Positions 1-12,600 of a stretch of 64,000 nt of DNA are shown one piece after another (the stretch's first letter is position 1; the number at the start of each line of letters is the position of its first letter). A program made the translations under genes and the position numbers. Source of the stretch: Pipra filicauda (lineage: Eukaryota; Chordata; Aves; Passeriformes; Pipridae); assembly GCF_003945595.2 (NCBI RefSeq), contig NW_024104320.1:2277365-2341364 (forward strand), written 5' to 3'. Under the pieces are notes generated by a model. It was not told the origin of the DNA. It ran no database searches and was given only the letters and a program-made list of their open reading frames with translations.

Positions 1-53
1 TAGTCTTTAAGGTCCCTTCAACCCAAACCATTCTATTCTTCTGTGATTCTATA
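1..53 (+). repeat. CR1 LINE 3' end fragment
   Basis: Has the CR1 3' signature TCTTTAAGGTCCCTTC, then AACCCAAACCATTCTAT and a TGATTCTAT end. The 5' part lies outside the window. Confidence 0.85.
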
Positions 54-160
54 AAGTACGGGTTTGGTCAACTGTTTTACAACAACTCTGCAGTGTTAAT
101 CTTGCCTCTTTTCAGGTATCATTAGTGATCCTGAGCAAGGCCCTCCAGCTCTTGTTGTGC

Positions 161-165
161 CTCAT
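161..165. repeat. Left 5-bp target-site duplication of the solo LTR
   Basis: CTCAT immediately precedes the LTR's TGTC terminus; the same five bases follow the CA terminus at 1129-1133. Confidence 0.8.
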
Positions 166-1128
166 TGTCTTAGTTTGAAAAAGGCTTTTTCCCTGCAGTG
201 GGAAAGTGGTTAACTCCAGGGGTGGTGTTCTTGGTGTTGAACCAATCAGGGTGCCCCTGCGAAATTACACAGACCAAAAGAGAAGCTGTTTGGCAGAGAG
301 AATTGGAGCCATGAGGTAACCGAGGGGAGCCCCGAGTTTGGGGGTGCCCCTGGGCACGCTGTAGCCCTGGTGCTATGGCCAGAGCTATGACATTCCCTCA
401 CCGTTTTCCCCCCTGTGAGTGGGGGAAGCAGCAGCAGTGATCGTGAAGCAGAGCAGAAAAAATTCCAGGCAGAGGAGAGAGAAACTTCAAGCAGTCTCAC
501 TGCCACCTCCCCTGCCATGGCGGGGGGAGAGGGCGACTGGAGCTGAGACTGGAGAGAGAGACAAACTGAGAGCTCGGAGGTGCCCCTGCTGAGGTTTGGA
601 CCAGGGCAGCCAGAAACCAAAGGACGAGGAATGCAGGGGATGGCCCCTCCTGCCACCTGGTAGCCCAGCTGATGCTACAGCTGAGACAGAGAGAAGCCAA
701 ATCAAGCAGGTTCGAAGTGGAGAAGTCCCTAAATCTTACTTCCTGGGGGGAACCTTCACCAAGCAGGGGAAAAGGACTCAAAAGCTTTGACTCCCTGTAG
801 CTCACGATGCAGACCTGGTGCAGCAAGTGTTCCCTCGCAGTCCAGGAGGAGCCCTCGGCAGAGGCCGAGCAGCTGGTGGGGATGCAGAAGACCCCTCCTG
901 CCCTGAAGGTTCTTCTGGACTGATATGGGAGGGCCCCAGAGGTGGTAGAAATTGTATTAATACTGTGTATTTATTTGCTTCTTAGTTTCTACAGGTTTTA
1001 TTTTGTTAGTAATAAATTTTGATATAACTCCCCCATGCTAAGTTTGTTGCCTGTCTGAAAACTTCTCTCAACATTTTAGCAGATTTGTGGGGGGTTGAAA
1101 AATTGGTTTTGAGGCTCAAACCATGACA
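166..1128 (+). mobile_element. Solo LTR of an avian endogenous retrovirus (ERVL-like) in OPN5 intron 3
   Basis: A 963-bp element begins TGTCTTAGTTTGA and ends TCAAACCATGACA, imperfect terminal inverted repeats with TG...CA ends. It is flanked by a perfect 5-bp duplication CTCAT (161-165 and 1129-1133). AATAAA at 1011-1016 near the 3' side fits an LTR read on the plus strand. No gag, pol or primer-binding site is adjacent, so it is a recombined solo LTR. The 5-bp target duplication is what ERVL-type elements usually make. Short reading frames inside it are not genes. Confidence 0.85.
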
Positions 1129-1133
1129 CTCAT
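1129..1133. repeat. Right 5-bp target-site duplication of the solo LTR
   Basis: CTCAT immediately after the terminal TGACA, identical to 161-165. Confidence 0.8.
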
Positions 1134-3527
1134 GAAGACAAATGCACACTCATATGAAAGACTCCACCTAACTTTATTTTAGATCTTTGCTTTAAGTTGT
1201 GATGATTTACAACTGAGAAGAGTCCAAACCAAAACAATCCAAGCAACCAGGCCAGCAACAGTTGTGAGAATCTTGTCCAATAATTTTGGAAATTGCTTTT
1301 GTGGTCTCTAACAGTGTATTCATGGTGTGTGATCAGATGAGATAGAGGTTCAACCTACATGAAGGACTAAGACTTTAATTCAGCTTTTCATTACTCAGTA
1401 TGAAGGCTCACCCACAGCAACTGCACATTGTAACTTACATTACTTCCTGTTCTTTCTGTCATGTATTACCTGGCTAAAGTTCAATCTCAGGACAGTTCTC
1501 ACCATAAATTATTAAACTAGTAACTTTAAAAAAAGGCTTTACAGAGGGAATGAGATATGCAAGACATATTTTTACCTTGTCATTCTTTTCCAGTATAGAA
1601 AATCACCATGAGTGTCCTGTCAGAAGTATCCATAACAGGTGTTTTCGTGTATCCTTGCCCATTTTTTTAATTAAGCCTAATGTTATTAAATGCATGTCTG
1701 GAGCTGTGGAGTGTGGAATATTGTCTTTCTGCTCATCTTGCATACAGCTCTAATCCATGTGGAAAAAGCTTCAGTTTACAAGCTTTCCATCATCCCCTGT
1801 ATTCGACATTTTGGATTTGGATAGAACAAGTAAAAATGTGTAATTTTTTCAGAAACTCGAAATATGGTGTAATGATCCTTTCACTTTGGAAGCTCCAACC
1901 TGCTTGCAGTCCCTGACTCACAGAGGAGTTTTCACTCACTTCACACCAACATTGGGGAGCTTTCTGCTGGATTTCAGGATCAAAGCAAAGAAGCACCTGT
2001 AATTTGAATGTGACCAGTGTCCCTTCACAGCTGATTTTACATTTCCAGATCACTGGAAGGAAAATGAACACTGCTTGACAAATTATGTATTCCTGTATGA
2101 TGGCTGAGAGACAGAAAGGTGGTTTGTTGGGCTCAGGGGTGGAAAAACAAAGCAACAATAGAATGAGTATTAAAAGAGTGACATTATTTTTGCAGCTATT
2201 GTCAAACCACAGCATTCTAGTACCAAAAAAAAAAAGAAGATGTAGGTAAAAAACAGGTGCACCAGGTTCCTGATGACTGATTTGGTCATTATACAGATAA
2301 TGTCTAATTTAACCTCCTAGACTGAGCATTATGTTTATTGGTCTCCATCCTTTTGTATGGACAACCATGATCAGAGTCCTTGAGCATAAAGGTTTTGAAG
2401 TGTTCTGTTCCCAGGGAACTCAGACGCAATGCTAAATACCAGAGCTGGTGGCATGAATGCAGCCAGGCATGAAATATTCACTTCAGTTCACCAAATCTGT
2501 GGAAAATTGTCCGTGATTTGTGTTGCCACTGAATTATTTTGATAAGACTTCTATAGCAAGAACTGAAATCCTACTTAATGTGAATGGTGTACCTAGAACT
2601 CTGCTAAGGAGACCTTCCCTGCACTCCCACTTAAGGAAAAAGCATGGGCTATCTATGATAGCACAGGATCTACAATAGCACATCTTAGCACAGTACCACA
2701 GACTTTAACTGGTTACAGAGACTGGCTTACTTACACTTTCGACCTGTAGACATTCCTTATAACTTAACCTTACATGACTGACATTTTATGTCATTATAAA
2801 GAAATCTGTTGTGTACCCCTCAAGTCACATGGGCAAGGTGTTTCTTATATGTAAAGCCACCTTGAGTATTCCCTGTATTTTAATGGGAATTTAGTCCTTT
2901 CCAAAGCAGGAAGAACATCTTTTCTATACTGTGACAATTTCTTTTAACTGGAAAGAACGAAGCATATCACACATCATATTCAGGACATACAAATATTGAT
3001 GGATATGATGGTAACAGCTTTCATTGCTAAATTCATTTCATCCTCTCAGGTTCCATCTCCATATTAGAGCTATGATATCACATTATGAATTATTGCCCAT
3101 CCAAATCTCTTAGATGTTTTAAATAGCTTGCCACATATCTTAGAGGAATTTAGGCATCTAATAGGGAATATTTCTATTTATTGGTCCATAAGATCTTGAA
3201 ATATGTGCAATACTTGCATCTGCTAATGTTAATTAGCCTTGATACATAAAATGGTTTATCTGTGATGGATTATGAAAACTCATGGCTTAAGCAGACAGCA
3301 GAGAGACAACAGTGAAGATGTTATGTCCAGTAAAAAAAATTTAACTGGGATTACTTGGATCATGAAAATGTGTTTCTCTTATCTATGTATTCTCCTCTAT
3401 ATTTTACAAAAGCATTCTGAAGAGCTTAAATGTGATTTCAGTGTAGTAAACTATAGCACTTCATATGATTCCTCTGTAGTCATAGATAATATAGTTATCT
3501 CCATATATAGATATAGAGTTGTCTTAC
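1134..3527. other. Left part of OPN5 intron 3: no feature recognised
   Basis: AT-rich, without repeats I recognise. A 141-codon minus-strand frame (1790-2215) has no recognisable domain and ordinary non-coding composition. No match to the next OPN5 exon was found. Confidence 0.6.
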
Positions 3528-3698
3528 CATAGGACAAGTGGCAGATTTTTAGGTACCTGTCCAGGCTGACAGCTGTCATGGTAATAAGGCTCCCACAGCC
3601 AAAGAAGAAACCAGCCCATCCATACCAGCGGCAGCCTATCCATCCAAACATCCAGCGGTGACAGAAGAAGGAGATGATACTGAAAGGTTTGCCTACAA
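3528..3698 (-). CDS. OPN5: OPN5 coding exon 3 (TM2 end to TM3, DRY motif)
   Basis: The 171-bp exon has acceptor TTTTTTGAAG before 3698 and donor TATG|GTAAGA after 3528. The split codon at the 5' side restores the VVGKPF of opsin-5. It carries the conserved extracellular cysteine (GCRW), a TM3 rich in Gly/Phe, and SLDRYLKIC at the cytoplasmic end. It leaves in phase 1 inside the SYG glycine codon. No exon for the following TM4 region was found between 1 and 3527. Confidence 0.95.
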
Positions 3699-6600
3699 CT
3701 TCAAAAAAGGAGAAGAGAGTGTCAGTTGACTGATAAACCCCATCATCGATAAAACCACCCTTTTTCAGAAAGGCAAACCCTCTCCTTTGGACAAAACTTC
3801 AATGTCAAGAGGAGGCCTCAGGCACAGTAGATGCAAGGACTTAAAGCAGAAGGAGGATAAATTTGGATGAGATATTAGAAAGAAATTCTTTATTGTGAGG
3901 GTGGTGAGGCGCTGGCATGGGTTGCCCAGAGAAGCTGTGGATGCTCCATCCCTGGAAGTGTTCAAGGCCAGGTTGAATGAGGCTTAGAGCAGCCTGGTCT
4001 AGCGAAGGTGTTGCTGCCCATTTGGGGGGTTTGGAACCAAATGATCTTTAAGGTCCCTTCTGACCCAAAGCGTTCTGTGATTCTATGACTCATGTGCCCT
4101 CCATCCACAAGACTAAGCCTAAGACAGCTCTAGCTACATCCCATAGCATCAACACTGCGGTAGGATGAGCCAAGTCTGCAGAATTGCTGGAAATAGGTGC
4201 TATGCTGTAGCCACAGGAAACAGAAGTAAACCAGTATTCTGGTACCCACCATGGGCAAATTCTTCCCGTTATGAAAACTTCAGAATATGTTAAGTCCACA
4301 TGTAAACACATGTCAGTATCCAAACAGTACAGGTGATGGGTGAGTCTGGGCTTGAAATAGGCACAGATCTAATCTACATCCCTAGGATTGTCCATTGAGT
4401 GCCTTGAAGCACAAGATAAAGAAATTTGCCTTCAAAAAGGACTTTTACAAACCTGTCAAGGCCCAACAATAGGATACATAGTGAAGTGTTAGATGAGAAG
4501 GAAAGATTATGCTATTGTTGAGCTGCAGAAGTAGTTTCAGCTCCTGTCCATGCCACACATTTCCTTGGTGCCTCTCAACAAGCCACCTGGTCACAGATAT
4601 CAAAACCTTCTAAGTTTCCCCCAAAAGAGGGGAAATATATAACATATAATATTTTTGAGGCTCTGTCTTAGTGGCACTTCAGCTCATTCCTCCATTTATA
4701 AAACTGAGGGGTGCATTATGGAAGAAGTGAAGATGAGACAAATGTTCCATTCTTACATTAAATCAGATTTACCTTATTCATATTCTTTGTAAGCATTGTA
4801 AAAATAAGAAAGTTTGAAATTTGTCATTTTCTAGTTAGAAAATTACCACTACCTTCTGATTATTAATATTTTATTTTTTTTTTGGTCAAAAACCAGACAA
4901 AGAAAAAAACCAACGTTAACGGAACAGAAAACTCAAAAATTTATAATCTAGGAACATCAGCATATTTTCCAAATCCTTCATTTCTAATTACCAGACTGAC
5001 CTGAAATGCTCCCAAGCCTGAACAGTTCAACTGCAATATTCAAACAATATTAAATATTGAACTCCACATTCCTGTGACTGTATTCCTTCCTCCACAGGAG
5101 TAGCCAGAGCACCTCAAGGATTTGAAAACATCTCAGCTGCCCTGGGCTAATTTCCCTGGCTGAACCACAGTGTCTGTAATGTCATAGCAGCTCAGTGAAT
5201 TGGTTTATAAAGAGGGTCTTGCAAACTGTAATTCCCACAAGGTAACCTGTTCATAGAAGTGAAGATAAAAGTCTCTATTATGTTGAAGTGATCTGCAGGA
5301 AAATATTTTGAATTGTTCCCAAAAATATTCCATTTTGCATCAAACTGGACATAAAACTAAACATTCTGTTTTCAGTATTAGCAGAAAATTAAAACATTTC
5401 TACCAAAAACAAATATTGCATAAAATGGCCTTTGCTCCATCTTTATGCCAAAAACATCATGATTGAAAACCCATCAAAACCAGATTTATTTTTAAACAAA
5501 GTATTTTGAGATTGTTTTCCTTTAGCCTAAGCCTGTAAGGAAAGTTCTGCCTCAGCTTGAAAGTTGTGCTTGGGTCAATGTATGATGTGCTTTTCTCTGA
5601 GCAGAATAAATGTACTTCTAATTTTTCAAGCAAAAGCTGACCTCAGTGATTAAGTTTCAAGAAAAACATTAAATATGGCAAGGTCTAGGACATATGCTAA
5701 CAGTCAGCAACTTTACTCACGTAAATGATTGCCAGCTTTAAAGGCCAACACATTTATTTGCACAAAATCAAATTTCTCTTCAGCAGCAGGACTCGGAGCA
5801 GCTCAGAGCACGGTGTCAGTGCAAAAAGAGCCCGATGCAGCTTTGAACGAGGGGCTGGTGCCACCCTGTGGAAATCTGCAGGAAACAGGGCCATGGCAGA
5901 AGTCGTTTCTTGAACAAGGTGCCAAGATAAGCGTGTGAAATGTGAAGATCCTGGGGGAAAAAATCCCATCTTCATTCCAATCAGTCCAGCAGATTGAATA
6001 CATCACATTTCTCAGGTGAACATCATCAGTTAGCAAAAAAACATTAGAGAAGGAAGAAAAAGCCACATGGCTGTGCCAATCACAATTATTTTTAATTCCA
6101 AAATTTAAACACACAGACAGATTGAGATTCCCCATGGAAGAAAGCAAGGTGACCAGGTAGTATGGTGTTGACACACCTTAAGAGAGAAGCTGTCAGCCCT
6201 CATGCTAAGAAGGCTCCCAAACTAGCTGTAATTTGCATGGTTGAGACCTACAGTTTGTGTGGTTAGGAGATACCTATTAAACTCACCAAATTATAGAATG
6301 GTTTGTCTTGCAAGAGTTCTTAAAGATCAAATAGTTCCAATCCCCCTGTCATGGATAGGGTTACCTCCCACTAGACCAGGCTGCTCAGAGCCCCATCCAA
6401 CCCATCCTTGAATACTTCAGGGATGGAGTATCCACAGCTTCTCTGGGCAACATTCAAAATATATATCTAGGGAAATTTCCCTGAAGAACTCCCTATCATT
6501 GGAGTAACTATCATAAGAGTCAAACATGAGATTTATAATGTAAGACAGACTCTTAAAGACACAAAGGAAATGGGAGTGTCACAGAAGAGTAAAAAACCAT

Positions 6601-9600
6601 TTTGTTTTTTTCTCCTTAACTTCTAAATGTTGAAAGATGGAAATAGTGACTCCACGGCAGAAATGCCAAAGAAATCTTGGGATTTTTCTGTGTGGTAGCA
6701 ATGATATTTGTACTAACATCTTTCTTCTACTGAATTTGTATTTCCTTCAGAAATCCATGTTTACTGATCCAAACCCCTGGAATTTGCAGGGGTGAGCAAA
6801 TCCTTAGCCTTGTGCCATGAGAGCATAACAGGCATCAGTCAGGGGAGACTGGGAGCCACCATTTCATATTGTTCAGTGCTATTTTGGGCATTTGCATGAG
6901 AGCAGAAGCATTTGGCAGAGATGAGGGCAGGAAAACAGTGCACTGCAGCTGAGGGCAGGGCTCCCAGTGTATACAACACACAGGGGACAGATGACTTTGG
7001 GAGCATGGGAATATATTGCCATTTATATTGCATGGGGGAGATCCCATGATCAGATGGGTCTTTATATGTATTGGAGTGCCTGCCATCCAAAATATCCTTT
7101 TCTAAAGGACATCCTGCTCTTCTCCTGCATCTGCACGTAACCATGAGCAGCTGAGTGAGAGACTTATGTCAAGAGCCAAAACAACAATCTCCAGAGGCTC
7201 TTGACTCTGCAACTCTGTATAAACTTTTCCAAAGCTCTCTCCTTCCGTGCCAGGACATCCAGACTGTGGGGTTTAAATAAAAATCCTCCCAGTTGGCTGC
7301 TGTTGCTCTTACTCTACAGATTGACACAAATGCTTATTTTTCTGATCCAGGCATAAAGGAGGGTGGTAACTAGAGAGAAAACTATTAGCTTTGGTAGGCT
7401 GGTGACTACTGGCTTTTTCCAATTATTTGGCCAAACATGTATTTTTGAGGCACTTGGATCCCTTCTATTGCATCCTACAGCAAGAAAACATAGTTTTCTG
7501 CGCCTGTAATACTGAGCTATTTTGTGGTTATTGTGCCAGGGTGCACATGGAAACTTTTTGGAGACGTTGCCCAGTGCTGGGATGAACAGGTGTTTTGCCT
7601 GATTGATAAAATCAACCCTATTTTTTCCTCTGTACTGTTAATTTCTTCCCATCAAGTTGTTCAGGAATGTTGTTTTCCATCCTTCCATGCTATTTATATG
7701 CAAATAAGAGAGCAGAAATATCAGTAGCAGAAGGCCTTTGGGGCTTCCTTGACTTTCGGAGGAATGCCTCTTGCTGCTGCCAGAAAGAATGGTGGGATAG
7801 TAAAAATGAGTGAAAACAAAGACATGAAATTACCTGAAATGCCCAGATCACACACTGCTAAATTAACAGTCATTATCTCAGCAGGTCTCAACTTCTTTTT
7901 TCGCTTTGAGGACATAAAAATAACATACCCATTTCCCAAGGTTGAAAGGATCCCTGTAATAATGAAAAACAGAATAACAACCAAATTAGAAGCCTCCTCA
8001 AAAACAGCAATACCCCATCTCCCTTGTGAAATTCCCTGATATTTTCAGCCTAAATCTGTGGTCCTAAGGCTGGACATTTTACTCTGAAACATGGTCATCT
8101 CATTGTCATTATGCAGCTCATAGAGGCATCAACTACAGACACCTCCCTCGCTCAGCAAATACTATTTTCCCCTCTGCAGCAGAGCATTGCCTTCACCACC
8201 TGAGTAAATTAAGATATTAATATGAAATCTTAAATTTTACAATAAAATTAATTTCTATAATCAAAAAGAAAAATAATAAAATTAATCTGATTAATCTGAT
8301 TTTAACTTCCAGGTGGAATTCAGTGCATGAGCAGAGACCCATTTCTTGTTGGCTGACATCTTTTTTTCCATATTACCACCTAAGCAACCACAGAGAACCA
8401 CACTGCAAGTGGTTGATCACCCACGGAATTAATCACACCGGTACCAAAAACTGTAGGGTTTCCATTTCCCATAAAGAAAAATGTTTCTTCACTAACTCAG
8501 GTTTGAGTTTAAGCTCAGCATGAGGGTTTTGCTGAGGAAACACAGGACAGCACACACAACATCCCTTTCATGAAGCAAGAATCACACCCAAAGGTGGAAA
8601 ACCCAAAGGGACCTTTGCCCATAGAGCCTCACACCAGAGCAGAGGAGACAAACAAGAAGGAGGGAAACACAGAAGAAAAGACTGAAGAGCAAAGAATGTC
8701 AGAAACCCCAACCTCCTGCCCTGACATTGTCTCACCAAAGGGACCTACAATGGCAACGAGGAAGATTTTGGTCAGGAGTTCAGCTCAGAGAAGCGCGAGA
8801 AAAGATGTTCTCCTTAAGTACCTTATGTTTCTCATCTTTGTTTCTCCCTACGTAAACAATAATTAAATGTTAAGTTTTGGGGGTTGGAAGTTTGGGGATT
8901 GGAATTGGATGATCTTTAAAGCCCCTTCCAACCCAAACCATTCTTTAAGTCTATGATTCTAAATTAATTTCCCCTCAATGAGTCTGTTTGCCACTTCAGT
9001 AACTGGGGATGGATCTCCCTGTCTTTACCTCCACCCTGTCTTCATCTCTACTGTTTTTTCTCTGCCTATTTCCTCCCTGTCCCACTGCGAGGGTCATTCT
9101 GGGTGCTTGGCTACCAGCTGAGGCCCACTCACCACACTACTTCAAAGAAGTCATAAATACGCCAGCTTTCCTCTGTTGAGGCAGCAAAGTCACCTTTTGT
9201 GATGTCTTCGTACACATGGCTCTGCTGGGGCAAACTCAGCTGTATTCTATGTTTCTAAAAGACCCCAGCAGCCCTCCAAGCCTCCCAGCAACTCTGACCT
9301 CTCCAAATACTGCACCTTTGAATACCACATAATTTTCATCAGAATCTTCTGTCAGGCCAGACCTCCGGAATTGAAGCTCAGTAATTTAATTATTTAGTAA
9401 TTAATTGGGTAATTCAGTAATTAATAGGCCAGTATTTAAATGGGTATTTAATTATTTACCGTGGCCCATCAATGGAACAATCCCCTTGCAAGGGTGTCAT
9501 GTCCTCAAAAAATTGAGAAGCCCAACCTGGGAACATCCATGAGGCAGAGAGAAAAATGGTTCTCAGAGGCTAAAATCAGACTGCTTACCAAGACATATAA

Positions 9601-12600
9601 CCAAGACATATAACCATAGAGCCAAGAGTTTACCAAACTCAGGACAAAAATACTTTGATTTTTAATTTTTTGGTATTAAATGCAGCACTAATTGGACCCT
9701 CTTTTTATTTTTATATTGACAGTATTGTTTTCTAGATTATTTTAAAAAAAACAGACAGGACAGAAGCTGGCTTACTATTGATCTTAAGTTTTCGCAGTAA
9801 ATTTGATTTACCCTTGGTGAATTAAATTTAAAGAACAATCTACTCTTATGGCTCTACAAATTTAATCTGAATTATAAGCAGAAAGAGGTATTCATAGGAA
9901 TTTTTTCTTCCTTGCAGCTAAGTCAATGAATCTCAATGTCGTGAGAATTTTTTATGTATTTTAATCCTTTTCTCTCTTAGTGCCATTTTTCTCTCCAGTG
10001 ATATTTTAGATAACTAGAGTGTCAGCATCCAATTTGAAATACTTTTTGAAAGCACTTGACATTTTCCTGAATCTTTTTCAACTGACTGGCAGTCTAGAGA
10101 GACATCTCCATGAGGCAAGCCTCTAAAGCAACTGCTAATTATTAATACCAAAGTTCCAGAGAGCCCAAGCCCACTGACCTCCTAATCCTGCATCTGGAAG
10201 GGGTCCAGTGACTAATTTATGTCTATACTTTCATTGACAATTGCTTATCTGAATTCTTTTTTAACTCCTCAGTGATCAAAACTTTATAATCTCCTTAGAG
10301 GAGCATCTAATGCTCTACTTCCCCTTCTATTAAATGATTTTCCTAGCAGTTAGCTGGAGACCTTGCTGGTGCAATCTCCAGGTCTGGTAGTTTGGAAACA
10401 GGGGAAAAAGACTCTTCAGTTATAAAATAAAGGCTCTTTTCCAGGAGTGAACAGTTCAGGGCAAACAGTCCATGGCACTGCAGCACTATTACATATATAC
10501 AAAGAGCCAAGGATGTGATAACTAAAAAAGTGGCACCTGCAGAGAAAGAGCCAGGCTGAGATACACAACCTGCAGCAAGAGGGGAAAGTGTTTAAAAGTA
10601 GTAAACTAAAGAAATAAGTTTCCGTTTCTCCAACTGACAGCAGTACTAAACCACCAGAGAAAATGAAAAAAAAAAAAAACAAAAATGATAGTTCAGGATT
10701 TTGTTTTCAATTAAGCTGTTTCATAACATGCTGAGGAAGCATGCAGCAACAGTTTGCAAATCAATAGTTAGTTGCCACAGGGTTTCAGAGGAGCTGGCAG
10801 CCAGCAGGCCTCCACTCAGTAGTTTGTCACCCTGCCTGGCCATACAGAGAATCAATCAAGCCAGTGATGAAAAAGCTGGTGGGGGAAGTGACAAAGTGAA
10901 AAGAATTGGATTCTCAAAACCACATGCATAGTTTGATTTATTTTTTTTACTAGACAATTAAAAAAACTACACATGGAAATGAACTAATCAGGAAAAAGGA
11001 TCATGTGCTCACAAAGAATTTAGCACAGATTGGTCAAGACCCCTGATTTTCTTCAAAGACAAAAAAATAGTACTTCTTCTATTTCAAATTGCAATACTTC
11101 AGCTGTAGAACCAGTCTGACCTTAAAGCTCTGCCAAGTTGCCTGATAGCATCGCAGCCTTGTTCAGTCACAGCGCAGCTTCTTCCCCTTTTTGAAAGAAA
11201 TTTTAAACTCATTTGCACCTTACACACCTCAAGGGCAAAAAGATGTGCAATAGCAGTCCTGGCTTCCCACCTCCTGGCTTCTCTCTCACTGCTATCAGGA
11301 TGTCCACACAGGCCATCCTCAAGAGGGGCCACAATTTTCTTGGAAGGGATCTGCAAAGGAGTAGGGAACACAGTTCAGTGCTGCCACTGAACTGAACTGA
11401 AGGTGACAAGTTCAGTCTGAATCACAAGTTATAACAAAAAACACAGACACATAATTATAGGATCATTTAGATTGGAAAAGACCTCCAAGATCATCAAGTC
11501 CAATGTCTACTTGTTTTCTAAACACTTCCAGGGTTGATGATTCCACCATTTCGCTGGGCAGCCTATTCCACCTGCTGAACCACTTTTTCAGCAAAGAAAT
11601 ATTTCCTAATATCTAATCGAAACCTCCCCTGGTGCAATTTGAATCCATTTCCTCTTGTCCTATCACTTGTTGGGGGAAGAGACCAACCCCTACCTGACTA
11701 CAACATCCTTTCAGGTCATCGTGGAGAGTGATAAGCTCTCCCCTGAGCCTCCTTTTCTCCATACCCTCATTGGTTACAGGAACTGAATGCTCCAGCTTGG
11801 TTTTCTATCTTCTGTAGATTACACACACAATTTATAAAGTAAAATCTGCAATACTGCAAAGTTACCCCAAGGCACAGCTATGCACAAGAGCTATTAGAGC
11901 ACAGAGGTTTTGCTTACTGTTTTGGACACTTGGGAGCTGTGATTAACTGTAAAGCTGCCAATTAAAGCAAATTTGCAGCCTTAGCAATCTTGCAGTGTGC
12001 AATTTGATGTCAGTGAATAGCTTCATAGAGGTAAGCTTCCTTCTCCACTATCTGCCACCCAAAAACTTTACAGAGCAGTGCTTTATGTCCCAACATAGAT
12101 GTGGATGCTTTGAATTGCCAGAAATCAGCTAAATGGAAAAGGAAATTTGAGTTGTTTGTCGTTTTGGTTTTTTTGCAGTAAGTAAAAAAAGCTACTCAGG
12201 GATTTACCTGGGAACAATGACGATGAATTTCCTTCTAAGTTCTCAAGTCCAAGATATTACTAAGATGTTGCTATCCACCTAAACATGAGTGGGTACTAAA
12301 ATCTGGATCTGCACAGCAGGAGGTGCTAATGGTGGCATCCCCAAGGCACTACACTAAATCAACCTTGTGAGCTACAGCTCACATGAGAAGAATCAATCCA
12401 AGCCAAGCTTTATTATTTTTTTTTTAAGAAAAATGTGCTTAAAGGCTACTTTGCCCCATCTATTCACAAACACAGAAGACCTGGCATTGGTCCTTCCACC
12501 AGTTTTGTTTAATTTCCACTCTTAGTGGATGAGCCATAAGGTGAAATTGTGCTTTACTGGTAAAAACTATCACACTCTCCTTCACACAAATCCCTATGAA

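Larger units (their letters stand above)
3699..7833. other. OPN5 intron 2 (4.1 kb)
   Basis: Besides two CR1 fragments, nothing is recognised. A short GC-richer patch at about 5780-5910 has overlapping frames on both strands but no domain or splice context. Confidence 0.7.

Noticed and set aside
246..826. Overlapping minus-strand ORFs of up to 136 codons
   Set aside because: All fall inside the solo LTR, have low-complexity composition, and are not retroviral proteins.
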